Made by a program: the position numbers and the translations under genes | Shown here: positions 27,691-36,291 of the stretch, in pieces | Layout of the letters: each line of letters opens with the position of its first letter | Numbering within the stretch: the first letter of the stretch is position 1 | Assembly (NCBI RefSeq): GCF_002211365.1 | Contig: NZ_LOKZ01000034.1 | Coordinates: forward strand, 1 to 64,000 | DNA: 64,000 bases | Direction: 5' to 3' | From: Rhizobium sp. R711 | Lineage (GTDB): Bacteria; Pseudomonadota; Alphaproteobacteria; Rhizobiales; Rhizobiaceae | The notes under the pieces: model-generated | Databases searched by the model: none | What the model was told of the DNA's origin: nothing | What the model saw: only the letters and a program-made list of their open reading frames with translations

Positions 27691-30600
27691 CTATTGAAAC
27701 TCGAAAATGTTCCGGAAGACACCGGGCGCGATGATCGACAACGGATTGATGATCATGTCGGGCGATTCCAATTTTCCTGTCAGCTTGAACGTGATGCCGA
27801 TCAGGCCGCGGTCCGTGCCATTGCCGAGGATGATGCCGATCAGAGGCAATTCGGCAAAGAGCCGATTCAGGCCGTAGGCAGGCATGAAGGTGCCCGTCAT
27901 GTCCATATTGCCGCGTTGGTCGCGCAGCATGCCTTGGAACACCGCGCCGACCTGATCGCCACGCACGACGCCGTTCTCGATGCTGATCACGCCGTTCCTC
28001 GAAACGATCCGCGCAAAGCCGCGCTGGAAGCGTTGTGCCGAGGTGTCGATGTTCCGCTTGACCGCAGAATTCAGGCTTCGTTGCTCCTGACCGACCGGCG
28101 TCGAAACGATCGAGTGCAGACGCTGCTCGTTGACGAGAGAGAAGCGCCTGATGTCGATCGAGCCATCCCAATTGTCACCCGCCCCGAGGCGAATCTGTAG
28201 GTTGAGCAGGCCGCTCATCATGTGCCGATAGAGATCGGCAAAGCGCGAGACGGAGCCCGCGTCGCCGCTGGTGACATTAATGACGCCATTGCTCTTCGTC
28301 TGGGCTACGAACGCCTCGCCGCTGTCGGTGACGCCGGTAAAATTCAGCGACTGCAGCCTGCCGTCCGCAGACACGTAAAGCATGTCGACATTTCGCATCT
28401 TCTCGTCATTGAAACCGACGATGCGACCGAGCTTGGCTCGGACGGATACGCTGCCATTGCGATCGGGATTGTCGCCTCCGCCGCCAGACTTCAGTCTGGC
28501 GATGATCGGGCGAGCATCGGCGCTATTGCCTGACACAGAGAGATCAAGCCCTCCCTTGCCGCGCTTCACCGACACGGCAAAGTCGTCCAGCGAAGACAGT
28601 TTGACACTGTCGAAATCCGCCTTCACAAGGCTGCCCTTGCCGATGACAAGCGAGCCGTTTGCTCCGAATCCATCCCCCTTGAGGACGAAATTCTTCAACT
28701 CCGTGTTGTCGGCTGGGCCTGAGGATTCGAACGTGGCGGTCGCGCCGATGCCGCTACCTTTTGACCAGCCGATCCATGGGAGAGACAGCCGGGCCCTTCC
28801 AAGGTCGACGGTGACCGCCTGCCGGTCCTTATCGATACGGTTGAGCTCGACGTCTATGCTCCCATCGATGATATCGTTGAGACCGGGCAACACCTTTTCC
28901 CGCTGGTCGTTGTTGAGGGTAGCGGTGATGGTCTGCTGCGGTTGAACGTCGGAAGATTTATCCGTTGGCTCGACAAGCTCGATACCGGCAGGAATGCCGT
29001 CGATCAGGCCCTTTCCGTCGAGGGTTACCTGCTTAGGATCCGCGTTCAGCACCCCGTCGAGATCAGTGATCTTACGGCCGGACATCGGCTTGGCGACATC
29101 GAGATCCTGTAGCTGTAGCACCGCTTTCCATTCGGCCGGCGGGGGATTCTGCGACGAGATCAGCCCGAGCCGGGCCTGCACTTTTGCCGACACCTTGCCT
29201 TTGAAATCTTCGGGCACAAAGCCCGCGCGCTGTAATACTTGGATGGGCTTATAGGTCAGCAATTCGCCGACCGCGTCCGCCGCGCCGGAGATGGGAAGAT
29301 CGAGTTCGGCCATGAGCGGCTTCTCATAAGTCGACGGCAGGACAAAGGTCCCCTCGCCGACGGTCACCGATCGTCCCGAGGGAAAGAACGCCGTTCCTCC
29401 CTTGATCGAAATTGTCGCGCGCGGACCACTCAGATCAAAGTGGGCATCCGTATCGCGGATCGGCGGGATATCGCCGGCCACGTTCATCCGGGTATCGGCG
29501 ATGTCGAACGCAATGCGGATCTGGTTCGCATCGAGTTTCAGACCCTTGCCAACGGCTTCGTCCAGGCGTCCAAACGGAATGAAGACAGAGATCGATGCGT
29601 CGGTAACTGTCCCCCCGAAGAGGTTGTGTTGAACCCACTCGCGGCCCTTCGACGCCATCCAGAACGGCCACAGCTGCTTGACTGCCGTCGTTTGCAGCTG
29701 CTCCGACTGACCGGCAAAGCTGATCTCGGGTGAAACATCGCCGAAGCGGACATGCAGTGAGCCGAAGAGGCCGCCAGCCGGGCTCGAAACCCGCATATTC
29801 TCGAATTGCAACTCACGACCGGCAACGAGGTATCGGCCGGTTGCCTGGATATCGAAGGCGAGCGGTTGCTCGCCTGACGCAACTGGCGCTGCCGTACCGC
29901 CGCTGACAAGCAGGTCGATTCCGAAGCCCTTTCCGGCTGAGGCATCGATCTTGTCCAGATCGATAAGCGCACCGGTAACCGGTACGGAGGTTGCGCCGAA
30001 CTGAACGCGGGATTTCGCGATCTCGAGCGTTTGCTTGGAAAAATCATAAGCAAGGTTGATGCGACCGCCGCTCAACTCCTGCTCGTCGCCATCCATATAA
30101 AAGTGCCCCGGCTTCAGCTCGATTGAGGCACCGAGCGCAGGTGACGCTTGGTCGCCCGTACGAACCGCAGAGATCGCCAAGTCACCAAAGCCGTCGATGC
30201 CTTGCCGGATTTGACCCTGGACGTTCCGCTTGAGTGTGAACGGCCCCAGGTCGACGCCGACCACCTGCCCTGTCAACTTCGAAGTGCGTCCTTCGGCACT
30301 TTCCGTGACGACGCCGAATGTTGCCGGCTTACCATTAATCGCGACCTCGCCATCCAGCGCCAGCGCGCCCTGGCGTGTCCTCGAGAAGGCCAGACTGTCA
30401 ACGACGATGGAAAGCGGACCGTTTGCCGTATCGGCCAGCTTGATGTCGATGCCCGAGAGCTTCACCGACCGCGTTCCCCCACGCTCCACGAAGCTGTCGA
30501 TCATGTCGAGCTGGGCAAATGCAGCGCCCATCGCAGCCGGGATTTCGTCGATCCTGACATCATCAAGCTTGAGCGGTTTCCCTGACGGCAGCAGGGCTGT

Positions 30601-31080
30601 ATCGAGCGCGATATCTTCCGCCTCGATCTGCGCAATCGCTATGCGACCGCGAAAGAGTTGCAGCGGGTCGAGCGCTATGCGCATAGCATGCGTCGTCGAA
30701 AGGTGCTGGCCGCTCTCTTCATCGATCATGTTGACGTCGCGCGCCTCGAGGGCAAGACGCATATTCGATGTGAAGCGGATGACCGTAGAACCGACCTCGG
30801 CCCGATAGCGCGGCCCGATGGCTGAGTTGAGCGCAGCCTGCGCCTGCCGCGACAGCGGCGCGTCAAACATGCCGCTTTCCACTGTGAAGACAATTGCTGC
30901 GAGCACGAACAGAATGACGGCAACGCAGCCGCCCGTAGCACCGGCAGTTCTGCGCATCCGCGAATGCGTTGGCGGGCAGCTGACGATGATGGGATCTTCG
31001 GCCTGCGCCGAGGGAAGCTCATGCAGTGCGACGATATCTTTCTTGCGGAATGTAATTTTCTCGCCGCGGATCGCCGACAT
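27691..31080 (-). CDS. Large AsmA-like / DUF3971 (YhdP-type) envelope protein
   Basis: A 1129-residue protein with a cytoplasmic N-terminal tail, one membrane helix (CVAVILFVLAAIVFTV, about residues 52-67) and a long periplasmic part rich in beta-strand. The C-terminal YGLNRLFAELPLIGIILGNG with GLIGITFKLTGKLESPDMII and NPLSIIAPG is the AsmA-like C domain shared with YhdP and TamB. Such proteins form bridges that carry lipid between the inner and outer membranes. This role is inferred from the family. The gene is monocistronic and convergent with tyrS. Confidence 0.88.
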   Translation of the reverse strand: MSAIRGEKITFRKKDIVALHELPSAQAEDPIIVSCPPTHSRMRRTAGATGGCVAVILFVLAAIVFTVESGMFDAPLSRQAQAALNSAIGPRYRAEVGSTVIRFTSNMRLALEARDVNMIDEESGQHLSTTHAMRIALDPLQLFRGRIAIAQIEAEDIALDTALLPSGKPLKLDDVRIDEIPAAMGAAFAQLDMIDSFVERGGTRSVKLSGIDIKLADTANGPLSIVVDSLAFSRTRQGALALDGEVAINGKPATFGVVTESAEGRTSKLTGQVVGVDLGPFTLKRNVQGQIRQGIDGFGDLAISAVRTGDQASPALGASIELKPGHFYMDGDEQELSGGRINLAYDFSKQTLEIAKSRVQFGATSVPVTGALIDLDKIDASAGKGFGIDLLVSGGTAAPVASGEQPLAFDIQATGRYLVAGRELQFENMRVSSPAGGLFGSLHVRFGDVSPEISFAGQSEQLQTTAVKQLWPFWMASKGREWVQHNLFGGTVTDASISVFIPFGRLDEAVGKGLKLDANQIRIAFDIADTRMNVAGDIPPIRDTDAHFDLSGPRATISIKGGTAFFPSGRSVTVGEGTFVLPSTYEKPLMAELDLPISGAADAVGELLTYKPIQVLQRAGFVPEDFKGKVSAKVQARLGLISSQNPPPAEWKAVLQLQDLDVAKPMSGRKITDLDGVLNADPKQVTLDGKGLIDGIPAGIELVEPTDKSSDVQPQQTITATLNNDQREKVLPGLNDIIDGSIDVELNRIDKDRQAVTVDLGRARLSLPWIGWSKGSGIGATATFESSGPADNTELKNFVLKGDGFGANGSLVIGKGSLVKADFDSVKLSSLDDFAVSVKRGKGGLDLSVSGNSADARPIIARLKSGGGGDNPDRNGSVSVRAKLGRIVGFNDEKMRNVDMLYVSADGRLQSLNFTGVTDSGEAFVAQTKSNGVINVTSGDAGSVSRFADLYRHMMSGLLNLQIRLGAGDNWDGSIDIRRFSLVNEQRLHSIVSTPVGQEQRSLNSAVKRNIDTSAQRFQRGFARIVSRNGVISIENGVVRGDQVGAVFQGMLRDQRGNMDMTGTFMPAYGLNRLFAELPLIGIILGNGTDRGLIGITFKLTGKLESPDMIINPLSIIAPGVFRNIFEFQ

Positions 31081-31105
31081 GCGCCTCGCCTAACGCCTCA
31101 ATTTG

Positions 31106-31117
31106 TGGTCTGGACCA
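31106..31117. promoter_or_regulatory. Candidate GntR/FadR-type operator
   Basis: TGGTCTGGACCA is an inverted repeat, TGGTC-TG-GACCA, of the type bound by FadR-subfamily GntR regulators. It is in the 119-bp region between the divergent AsmA-like and bcp genes. No GntR gene of that subfamily lies nearby. Confidence 0.4.
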
Positions 31118-31199
31118 GACTGGCTGGACGATTATTCGTTCAGTATATATCTGGCAAATCACCTGTTATCCATAAACTCGGCAAAAGAAAGGTCTCTCC

Positions 31200-31673
31200 A
31201 TGGCGGATATCAGCATCGGCACCGCGGCGCCCGACTTCGATCTTCCGCGTGACGGTGGAGGCCGCGTCTCGCTTGGTGATTTCCGCGGCAAACCATTGGT
31301 AATTTTCTTCTATCCCAAGGATGACACATCGGGTTGCACGGCGGAATCACTTGCTTTCACGGCGCTGGCCGATGAGTTCGAGAAGGCTGGTGCCGCCGTC
31401 ATCGGTATGTCTCCTGATTCCGTGAAATGCCATGATCGCTTCATCAAGAAGCACAACCTTTCGGTCGTCTTGGCGTCAGATGAAGAGAAGACGACGCTCG
31501 CGGCCTACGGCGTGTGGAAGCAGAAGAGCATGTATGGCCGCAATTTCATGGGCGTGGAGCGCACGACTTTTCTCGTGCGCGAGGACGGGACAATAGGAAC
31601 GATCTGGCAGAAGGTGAAGGTGCCCGGCCACGCTGAAATCGTGCTAGCCGCACTGCAGAACTTGTCTCGATGA
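31200..31673 (+). CDS. bcp: Bcp/PrxQ-type peroxiredoxin
   Basis: A 157-residue thiol peroxidase that reduces peroxides. The peroxidatic cysteine is Cys46 in PKDDTSGCTAES. The resolving cysteine expected five residues on is absent. The only other cysteine is Cys77 in SPDSVKCHDRF, which could form the alternative long-range disulfide known in some PrxQ proteins. AAGAAAGG precedes the ATG. Its stop overlaps the next gene's ATG by four bases. Confidence 0.93.
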   Translation: MADISIGTAAPDFDLPRDGGGRVSLGDFRGKPLVIFFYPKDDTSGCTAESLAFTALADEFEKAGAAVIGMSPDSVKCHDRFIKKHNLSVVLASDEEKTTLAAYGVWKQKSMYGRNFMGVERTTFLVREDGTIGTIWQKVKVPGHAEIVLAALQNLSR

Positions 31674-32497
31674 CGCCTCGGTCCAACATCACATCCTTGC
31701 GTGGTGGAGCGATCGCTGCGATCCGCGCGACAGATCTCGATGAGAAGACCACGCTTGCCCAGGAAACCGCCACACGTTGGTTCGGTCGTACGCTATCACT
31801 GCGTTCGCCGCTCGACGCGCCGCTGCCCGAGAGGCCAGGCCGTCCGGACAAGCCAGACCTGATACCACCGACGCAGGTCGAAAAACGCTCCCTGCACACC
31901 GTCAAGGGACGCATCGCACTGCTGCATGCGATCGCGCACATCGAGCTGAACGCAGTCGACCTGGCGCTTGATATCGTTGCGCGATTCGCCACCGAACCTG
32001 TCCCTAATTCCTTCTTCGATGGATGGATGCAGGTTGCCTTCGAGGAAGCGAAGCATTTCCGTATGGTGCGCGCCCGCCTGAATGACCTCGACGCGGACTA
32101 TGGTGACCTGCCCGCCCACGACGGCTTGTGGCAGGCGGCACACTCGACTAGGAATGACCTGACGGCCCGCCTTGCCGTCGTCCCACTCATCCTCGAGGCG
32201 CGTGGGCTCGACGTCACGCCATCGCTACAGGCCAAGATGCGCGAAACCGGCGATCTGGAGAGCGCGGCCGTGCTCGATGTCATTTACAACGACGAGAAAG
32301 GTCACGTTGCGATCGGCGCCAAATGGTTCCGCTTCCTCTGCGCGCGCGAAAGGCGTGATCCCGCACGGGCATTCCACGAACTGGTGCGTGCCAATTTTCG
32401 TGGTCCGTTGAAGCCTCCCTTCAACGACATCGCACGGGCCGAAGCGGGCCTGACGCCGTCCTTCTACCGGTCGCTGACATCGACCAGTAACGCCTGA
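31670..32497 (+). CDS. DUF455 ferritin-like protein
   Basis: A 275-residue protein of the DUF455 family. Carboxylate and histidine pairs typical of ferritin-like di-metal helices are visible: AIAHIELNAVDLALD, VAFEEAKHFRMVRARL, PLILEARGLDV and YNDEKGHVAIGAKW. These could bind a di-iron centre. Related proteins include tRNA hydroxylases, but the reaction here is unknown. It is coupled to bcp by an ATGA overlap, suggesting a shared oxidative-stress context. Confidence 0.9.
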   Translation: MTPRSNITSLRGGAIAAIRATDLDEKTTLAQETATRWFGRTLSLRSPLDAPLPERPGRPDKPDLIPPTQVEKRSLHTVKGRIALLHAIAHIELNAVDLALDIVARFATEPVPNSFFDGWMQVAFEEAKHFRMVRARLNDLDADYGDLPAHDGLWQAAHSTRNDLTARLAVVPLILEARGLDVTPSLQAKMRETGDLESAAVLDVIYNDEKGHVAIGAKWFRFLCARERRDPARAFHELVRANFRGPLKPPFNDIARAEAGLTPSFYRSLTSTSNA

Positions 32498-32532
32498 TCT
32501 CATTGCGGCAGGCATGCTGGCCTAATTAAATA

Positions 32533-32540
32533 TTAACCAT
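32533..32540 (+). promoter_or_regulatory. CtrA-type site (TTAACCAT) before the M23 peptidase gene
   Basis: TTAACCAT, preceded by TTAAATA, matches the short CtrA recognition form in alphaproteobacteria. It lies 55 bp upstream of the proposed GTG start in an AT-rich promoter region. Confidence 0.45.
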
Positions 32541-32594
32541 AATCGTGCGTAATTAAGGCAATTGAGGCATTGGCCGTCAATTGGGAGAGTCTCC

Positions 32595-33893
32595 GTGACG
32601 CATGCACAGCACAGCCGCGTATTCGGTCAGAAAAAACAAGAGCATATACTGATCCTGGCGAGCGGCGATCGGGTTCGCCACCTGACGATCCGGCCATGGA
32701 TGGCGGCAGTCGCCTTCTGTTTCGTCGGAGTCTTTGCAATCGGCTATCTCCTGGCGACTTCCTATCTCGTGCTGCGCGACGATCTGATCGGCGCCACGAT
32801 GGCCAGGCAGGCACGCATGCAGCATGACTATGAAGACCGAATCGCCGCTCTGCGTGCCCAGGTGGACCGCGTCACCTCGCGTCAATTGCTCGATCAGCAA
32901 GTTGTCGAAGACAAGGTCGACAAACTCATGGAGCAGCAACTGGCGCTCACCTCGCGCCATGGCAAGCTGGGCTCCCTGCTCGACCGCGCCGAAAATTCCG
33001 GTCTCGGCGGCAAAGCGACCACACCGCTCCAATCCTATGCACCCGAAGCAAATGACAAGCATGCTTCGCTTTCCGGCGCAGTTCAGGCCATCGAGAACCA
33101 GCTTGCCGGCGCCGACGGGCCGGCTGAAGCGACGCCTGATAACGCTACGTTGGCCGACGTGCCGGCAAAGGAGACTGTTGGCGATCGCGCGGACCGTGTT
33201 TTCTCCAAGGTGACGCTGTCTCTCAAGGACGTCGAGCAGACGCAACGCAGCCGCATCGCACAACTGACGAGCGATGCCGGTGGCGCGGCCAATGCCATAT
33301 CGAAGGTCCTGACGCGGTTCCGAATTCCTGTACCGGTCGAGCTCATGAAGCAGGAGGACAGCGCAGTCGGCGGCCCTTACATCGAGCCCGAAAGCGCGGA
33401 TGATTTCGATACCTCGATCTCGCAGCTCGACGATGCCTTAACCCGACTGGAGACCGTACGGAGCACAGCGGAATCGCTGCCGTTCCAGAACCCGGCTGTC
33501 GGCAAGGAGATCACCAGCTCGTTCGGGAACAGGCGCGATCCATTCCTCGGGCGCCTGGCGCTGCACTCTGGTATCGACTTTCGCTTTGCGCCCGGCGAGA
33601 AGGTTCGCCCGACAGCACCCGGCAAGGTGATCGCGGCCGGCTGGACCGGCGGCTACGGCAACATGGTCGAAGTGGATCATGGCAACGGCATTTCCACGCG
33701 CTACGGCCATATGTCGGAAATTCTGGTGAAAGTTGGCGACAAGGTTGACCGCAATGATGTGGTTGGTCTTGCGGGCAGCACCGGCCGGTCCACCGGTACG
33801 CATCTCCACTACGAGGTCCGCCAAGATGGTCGTGCCGTCGACCCCATTTACTTCATGAATGCGGGCTTGAAGCTTGCGAGTTACATACAGTAA
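32595..33893 (+). CDS. M23 family metallopeptidase with N-terminal membrane anchor
   Basis: From a GTG at 32595 (GGGAG nine bases upstream) the product is 432 residues. A short basic cytoplasmic N-terminus is followed by one membrane helix (AAVAFCFVGVFAIGYLLA), long coiled-coil regions (about 80-130 and 200-300) and a C-terminal LytM/M23 domain. The zinc ligands are in LALHSGIDFRF and in THLHYEVR, so it is likely an active peptidoglycan endopeptidase rather than a degenerate activator. The layout resembles rhizobial RgsM, which supports polar growth and division, but I cannot confirm orthology. Confidence 0.9.
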   Translation: MTHAQHSRVFGQKKQEHILILASGDRVRHLTIRPWMAAVAFCFVGVFAIGYLLATSYLVLRDDLIGATMARQARMQHDYEDRIAALRAQVDRVTSRQLLDQQVVEDKVDKLMEQQLALTSRHGKLGSLLDRAENSGLGGKATTPLQSYAPEANDKHASLSGAVQAIENQLAGADGPAEATPDNATLADVPAKETVGDRADRVFSKVTLSLKDVEQTQRSRIAQLTSDAGGAANAISKVLTRFRIPVPVELMKQEDSAVGGPYIEPESADDFDTSISQLDDALTRLETVRSTAESLPFQNPAVGKEITSSFGNRRDPFLGRLALHSGIDFRFAPGEKVRPTAPGKVIAAGWTGGYGNMVEVDHGNGISTRYGHMSEILVKVGDKVDRNDVVGLAGSTGRSTGTHLHYEVRQDGRAVDPIYFMNAGLKLASYIQ

Positions 33894-34050
33894 ATACGCG
33901 CGCTAACCACGTCTTTACCTCTGCACTGGCTGCAAGGCCTGTATTCCTTGACTTAAGGACAGTTTCGGCTTATGTCGCGCTGCATTGCGGCACGCAATCA
34001 CGCCGACTCAATCAGAGTACGGCCGAACCGGAACGGAAACAGTTTTCCCT

Positions 34051-35538
34051 TTGACGACATTTGCTGATCTTGGCTTGAGCCAAAAAGTGCTTTCCGCTGT
34101 GACAGACGCGGGCTACACGACGCCAACTCCAATCCAGGCTGGCGCGATTCCTTTTGCGCTTGAACGTCGCGACATTTGCGGGATTGCGCAGACGGGAACC
34201 GGCAAGACCGCGTCCTTCGTTCTGCCGATGCTTTCGCTGCTGGAGAAGGGGCGCGCCCGCGCCCGTATGCCACGCACCCTCATCCTTGAACCGACCCGCG
34301 AGTTGGCTGCGCAGGTCGCGGAGAACTTTGAAAAGTACGGCAAGAATCACCGGTTGAATGTCGCACTGCTGATTGGCGGCGTTTCCTTTGAAGATCAGGA
34401 TCGCAAGCTTGAGCGCGGCGCCGACGTATTGATCTGCACACCTGGCCGCCTACTCGACCACTTCGAGCGCGGCAAGCTCCTGATGAGCGCTGTCGAAATC
34501 TTCGTCATCGACGAAGCCGACCGCATGCTCGACATGGGTTTCATCCCGGATATCGAACGGATCGCAAAGCTTATTCCGTTTACCCGTCAGACGCTCTTTT
34601 TCTCGGCGACTATGCCGCCTGAGATCCAGAAGCTCGCCGATCGCTTCCTGCAGAATCCGGAACGTGTCGAAGTCGCTAAGCCGGCATCGACGGCGAAGAC
34701 CGTAACGCAGCGCTTCGTTGCCTCGCATGGCAAGGACTACGAGAAGCGTGCCGTTCTGCGTGACCTTATCAAGGCGCAGACCGATTTGAAGAACGCGATC
34801 ATCTTCTGCAACCGCAAGAAGGACGTATCCGATCTCTTCCGTTCTCTGGACCGCCATGGCTTTTCCGCCGGCGCTCTGCACGGTGACATGGATCAGCGTT
34901 CGCGCATGACCATGCTGCAGAACTTCAAGGACGGCAACCTCCAGCTTCTCGTGGCTTCCGATGTCGCCGCTCGCGGTCTTGACATTCCCGACGTCAGCCA
35001 CGTTTTCAACTTCGATGTTCCAATCCATTCCGAGGATTATGTTCATCGCATCGGCCGTACCGGCCGCGCAGGCCGTTCCGGCGCTGCATTCACCATCGTC
35101 ACCCGCCACGACCAGAAGCACGCCGACGCAATCGAAAAGCTGATCGGCGAGAAGGTCGAGTGGTTGAACGGCGACCTTTCCGCCTTGCCCCCTGCCGAAC
35201 CTAGCCGTGACGACGATCGCTCGCGTCGCAAGGGTCGAGACAAGGACCGCGGCCGCGGCAAGGGCCGTGGAGGTCATAAATCTGATATCGCCGTCGCAGA
35301 TAATGACGTCGAGACGATGGAAACAGCAGCACCAGCAAAGGTCGAGAGCGTGAAGCAAGAGCGCAAAGCAGAACAACAGAAGCCGCAGCACAACACGCGC
35401 GCCGCTCGTCCCTATCCGGCAAATGATGACAATCGCGATCGCCGCCGCTACCGGGACCACGACGACGGCCCGACGCCGGTCGGCTTCGGCGATGAAATTC
35501 CCGCCTTCATGTTGATCACAGCCAACGCCAAGATCTAA
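34051..35538 (+). CDS. DEAD-box RNA helicase (RhlE-like)
   Basis: A 495-residue helicase from the TTG at 34051 (MTTFADLGLSQKVL). The Q motif is TTPTPIQ, motif I AQTGTGKT, motif II DEAD, motif III SAT, motif V ASDVAARGLDIPDV and motif VI HRIGRTGRAG. The C-terminal 100 residues are a basic, RG- and charged-rich tail typical of RhlE-type cold-shock or ribosome-assembly helicases. An in-frame TTG at 33985 would add 22 residues. No strong ribosome site marks either start, so the start is uncertain. Confidence 0.92.
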   Translation: MTTFADLGLSQKVLSAVTDAGYTTPTPIQAGAIPFALERRDICGIAQTGTGKTASFVLPMLSLLEKGRARARMPRTLILEPTRELAAQVAENFEKYGKNHRLNVALLIGGVSFEDQDRKLERGADVLICTPGRLLDHFERGKLLMSAVEIFVIDEADRMLDMGFIPDIERIAKLIPFTRQTLFFSATMPPEIQKLADRFLQNPERVEVAKPASTAKTVTQRFVASHGKDYEKRAVLRDLIKAQTDLKNAIIFCNRKKDVSDLFRSLDRHGFSAGALHGDMDQRSRMTMLQNFKDGNLQLLVASDVAARGLDIPDVSHVFNFDVPIHSEDYVHRIGRTGRAGRSGAAFTIVTRHDQKHADAIEKLIGEKVEWLNGDLSALPPAEPSRDDDRSRRKGRDKDRGRGKGRGGHKSDIAVADNDVETMETAAPAKVESVKQERKAEQQKPQHNTRAARPYPANDDNRDRRRYRDHDDGPTPVGFGDEIPAFMLITANAKI

Positions 35539-35544
35539 CGAGCC

Positions 35545-35967
35545 ATGGGCGCGCCGGGTATCGATTTTCCGGGCGTTGGTGTTGGCCTGGTGATTTTGCG
35601 TGACCGCAAGATACTGCTTTATAAGCGTATCCGCGCGCCCGAGGCCGGCCACTGGAGCATCGTGGGCGGCAAGGTCGATCACATGGAGCCGGCCGAGCAG
35701 GCGGCGCGTCGTGAAGCGGAAGAAGAGACCGGCCTATCGATTGGCCGCGTCAATCTCCTCGGTCCCGCGGAAGTCATTAGCAAGGCGGATGAACAGCACT
35801 GGGTCTCCCTGCTCTATATTGCGTCAGAATTCGACGGCGAACCGAAGCTCACTGAGCCGGAAAAGCTCTCTGACTTCGGTTGGTTCAGCCGTTCCGACCT
35901 CCCGCAGCCTCTCTCCGCATTCGCGGCGGCCGCGATGGCCAGGCTGAAAGCCGACGAACTTCTCTAG
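35545..35967 (+). CDS. Nudix hydrolase
   Basis: A 140-residue Nudix protein. The Nudix box is complete: GKVDHMEPAEQAARREAEEETGL fits G-x5-E-x7-REUxEExGU. Members cleave nucleoside diphosphates linked to another group, and the substrate is not defined here. It starts six bases after the helicase stop, so it is likely co-transcribed and possibly translated by reinitiation. Confidence 0.92.
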   Translation: MGAPGIDFPGVGVGLVILRDRKILLYKRIRAPEAGHWSIVGGKVDHMEPAEQAARREAEEETGLSIGRVNLLGPAEVISKADEQHWVSLLYIASEFDGEPKLTEPEKLSDFGWFSRSDLPQPLSAFAAAAMARLKADELL

Positions 35968-35970
35968 GCT

Positions 35971-36288
35971 TCATTCCGCCCGGAGCGCTGCCTCATAGGC
36001 AAGCCGTACCCACCGCGCCATAACGTCGGGGTCATCATAGGCATCGTCCGGGATCGACCAATATGGCATCTTCACCGGGTTTCCCTTCTTGCCTTCATAC
36101 GCCCATTGCGTCGCCCCCGCCGCGGCAAATTCGGGCGCGCTCTGCTCATCGGCTTTCAGCAACATCTCACCGCGTACCTCGACCGCAACGATCCGCCCCA
36201 TATGGTAGATTCCCTTGCCGCCGAACATCCGTTTGATAGTGACGGGCCCAAGCCCCTGAAACATTTCTTCGATCGCTGCCGCATCCAT
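35971..36288 (-). CDS. TfoX/Sxy N-terminal domain protein
   Basis: A 105-residue protein with the TfoX N-terminal fold (LGPVTIKRMFGGKGIYHMGRIVAVEVRGEMLLKADE, then MPYWSIPDDAYDDPDVMARWV). Full-length TfoX regulates competence in gammaproteobacteria. Single-domain members in alphaproteobacteria are of unknown role. It is the last gene of the minus-strand molybdoenzyme maturation cluster, three bases after the preceding stop. Confidence 0.88.
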   Translation of the reverse strand: MDAAAIEEMFQGLGPVTIKRMFGGKGIYHMGRIVAVEVRGEMLLKADEQSAPEFAAAGATQWAYEGKKGNPVKMPYWSIPDDAYDDPDVMARWVRLAYEAALRAE

Positions 36289-36291
36289 CCC

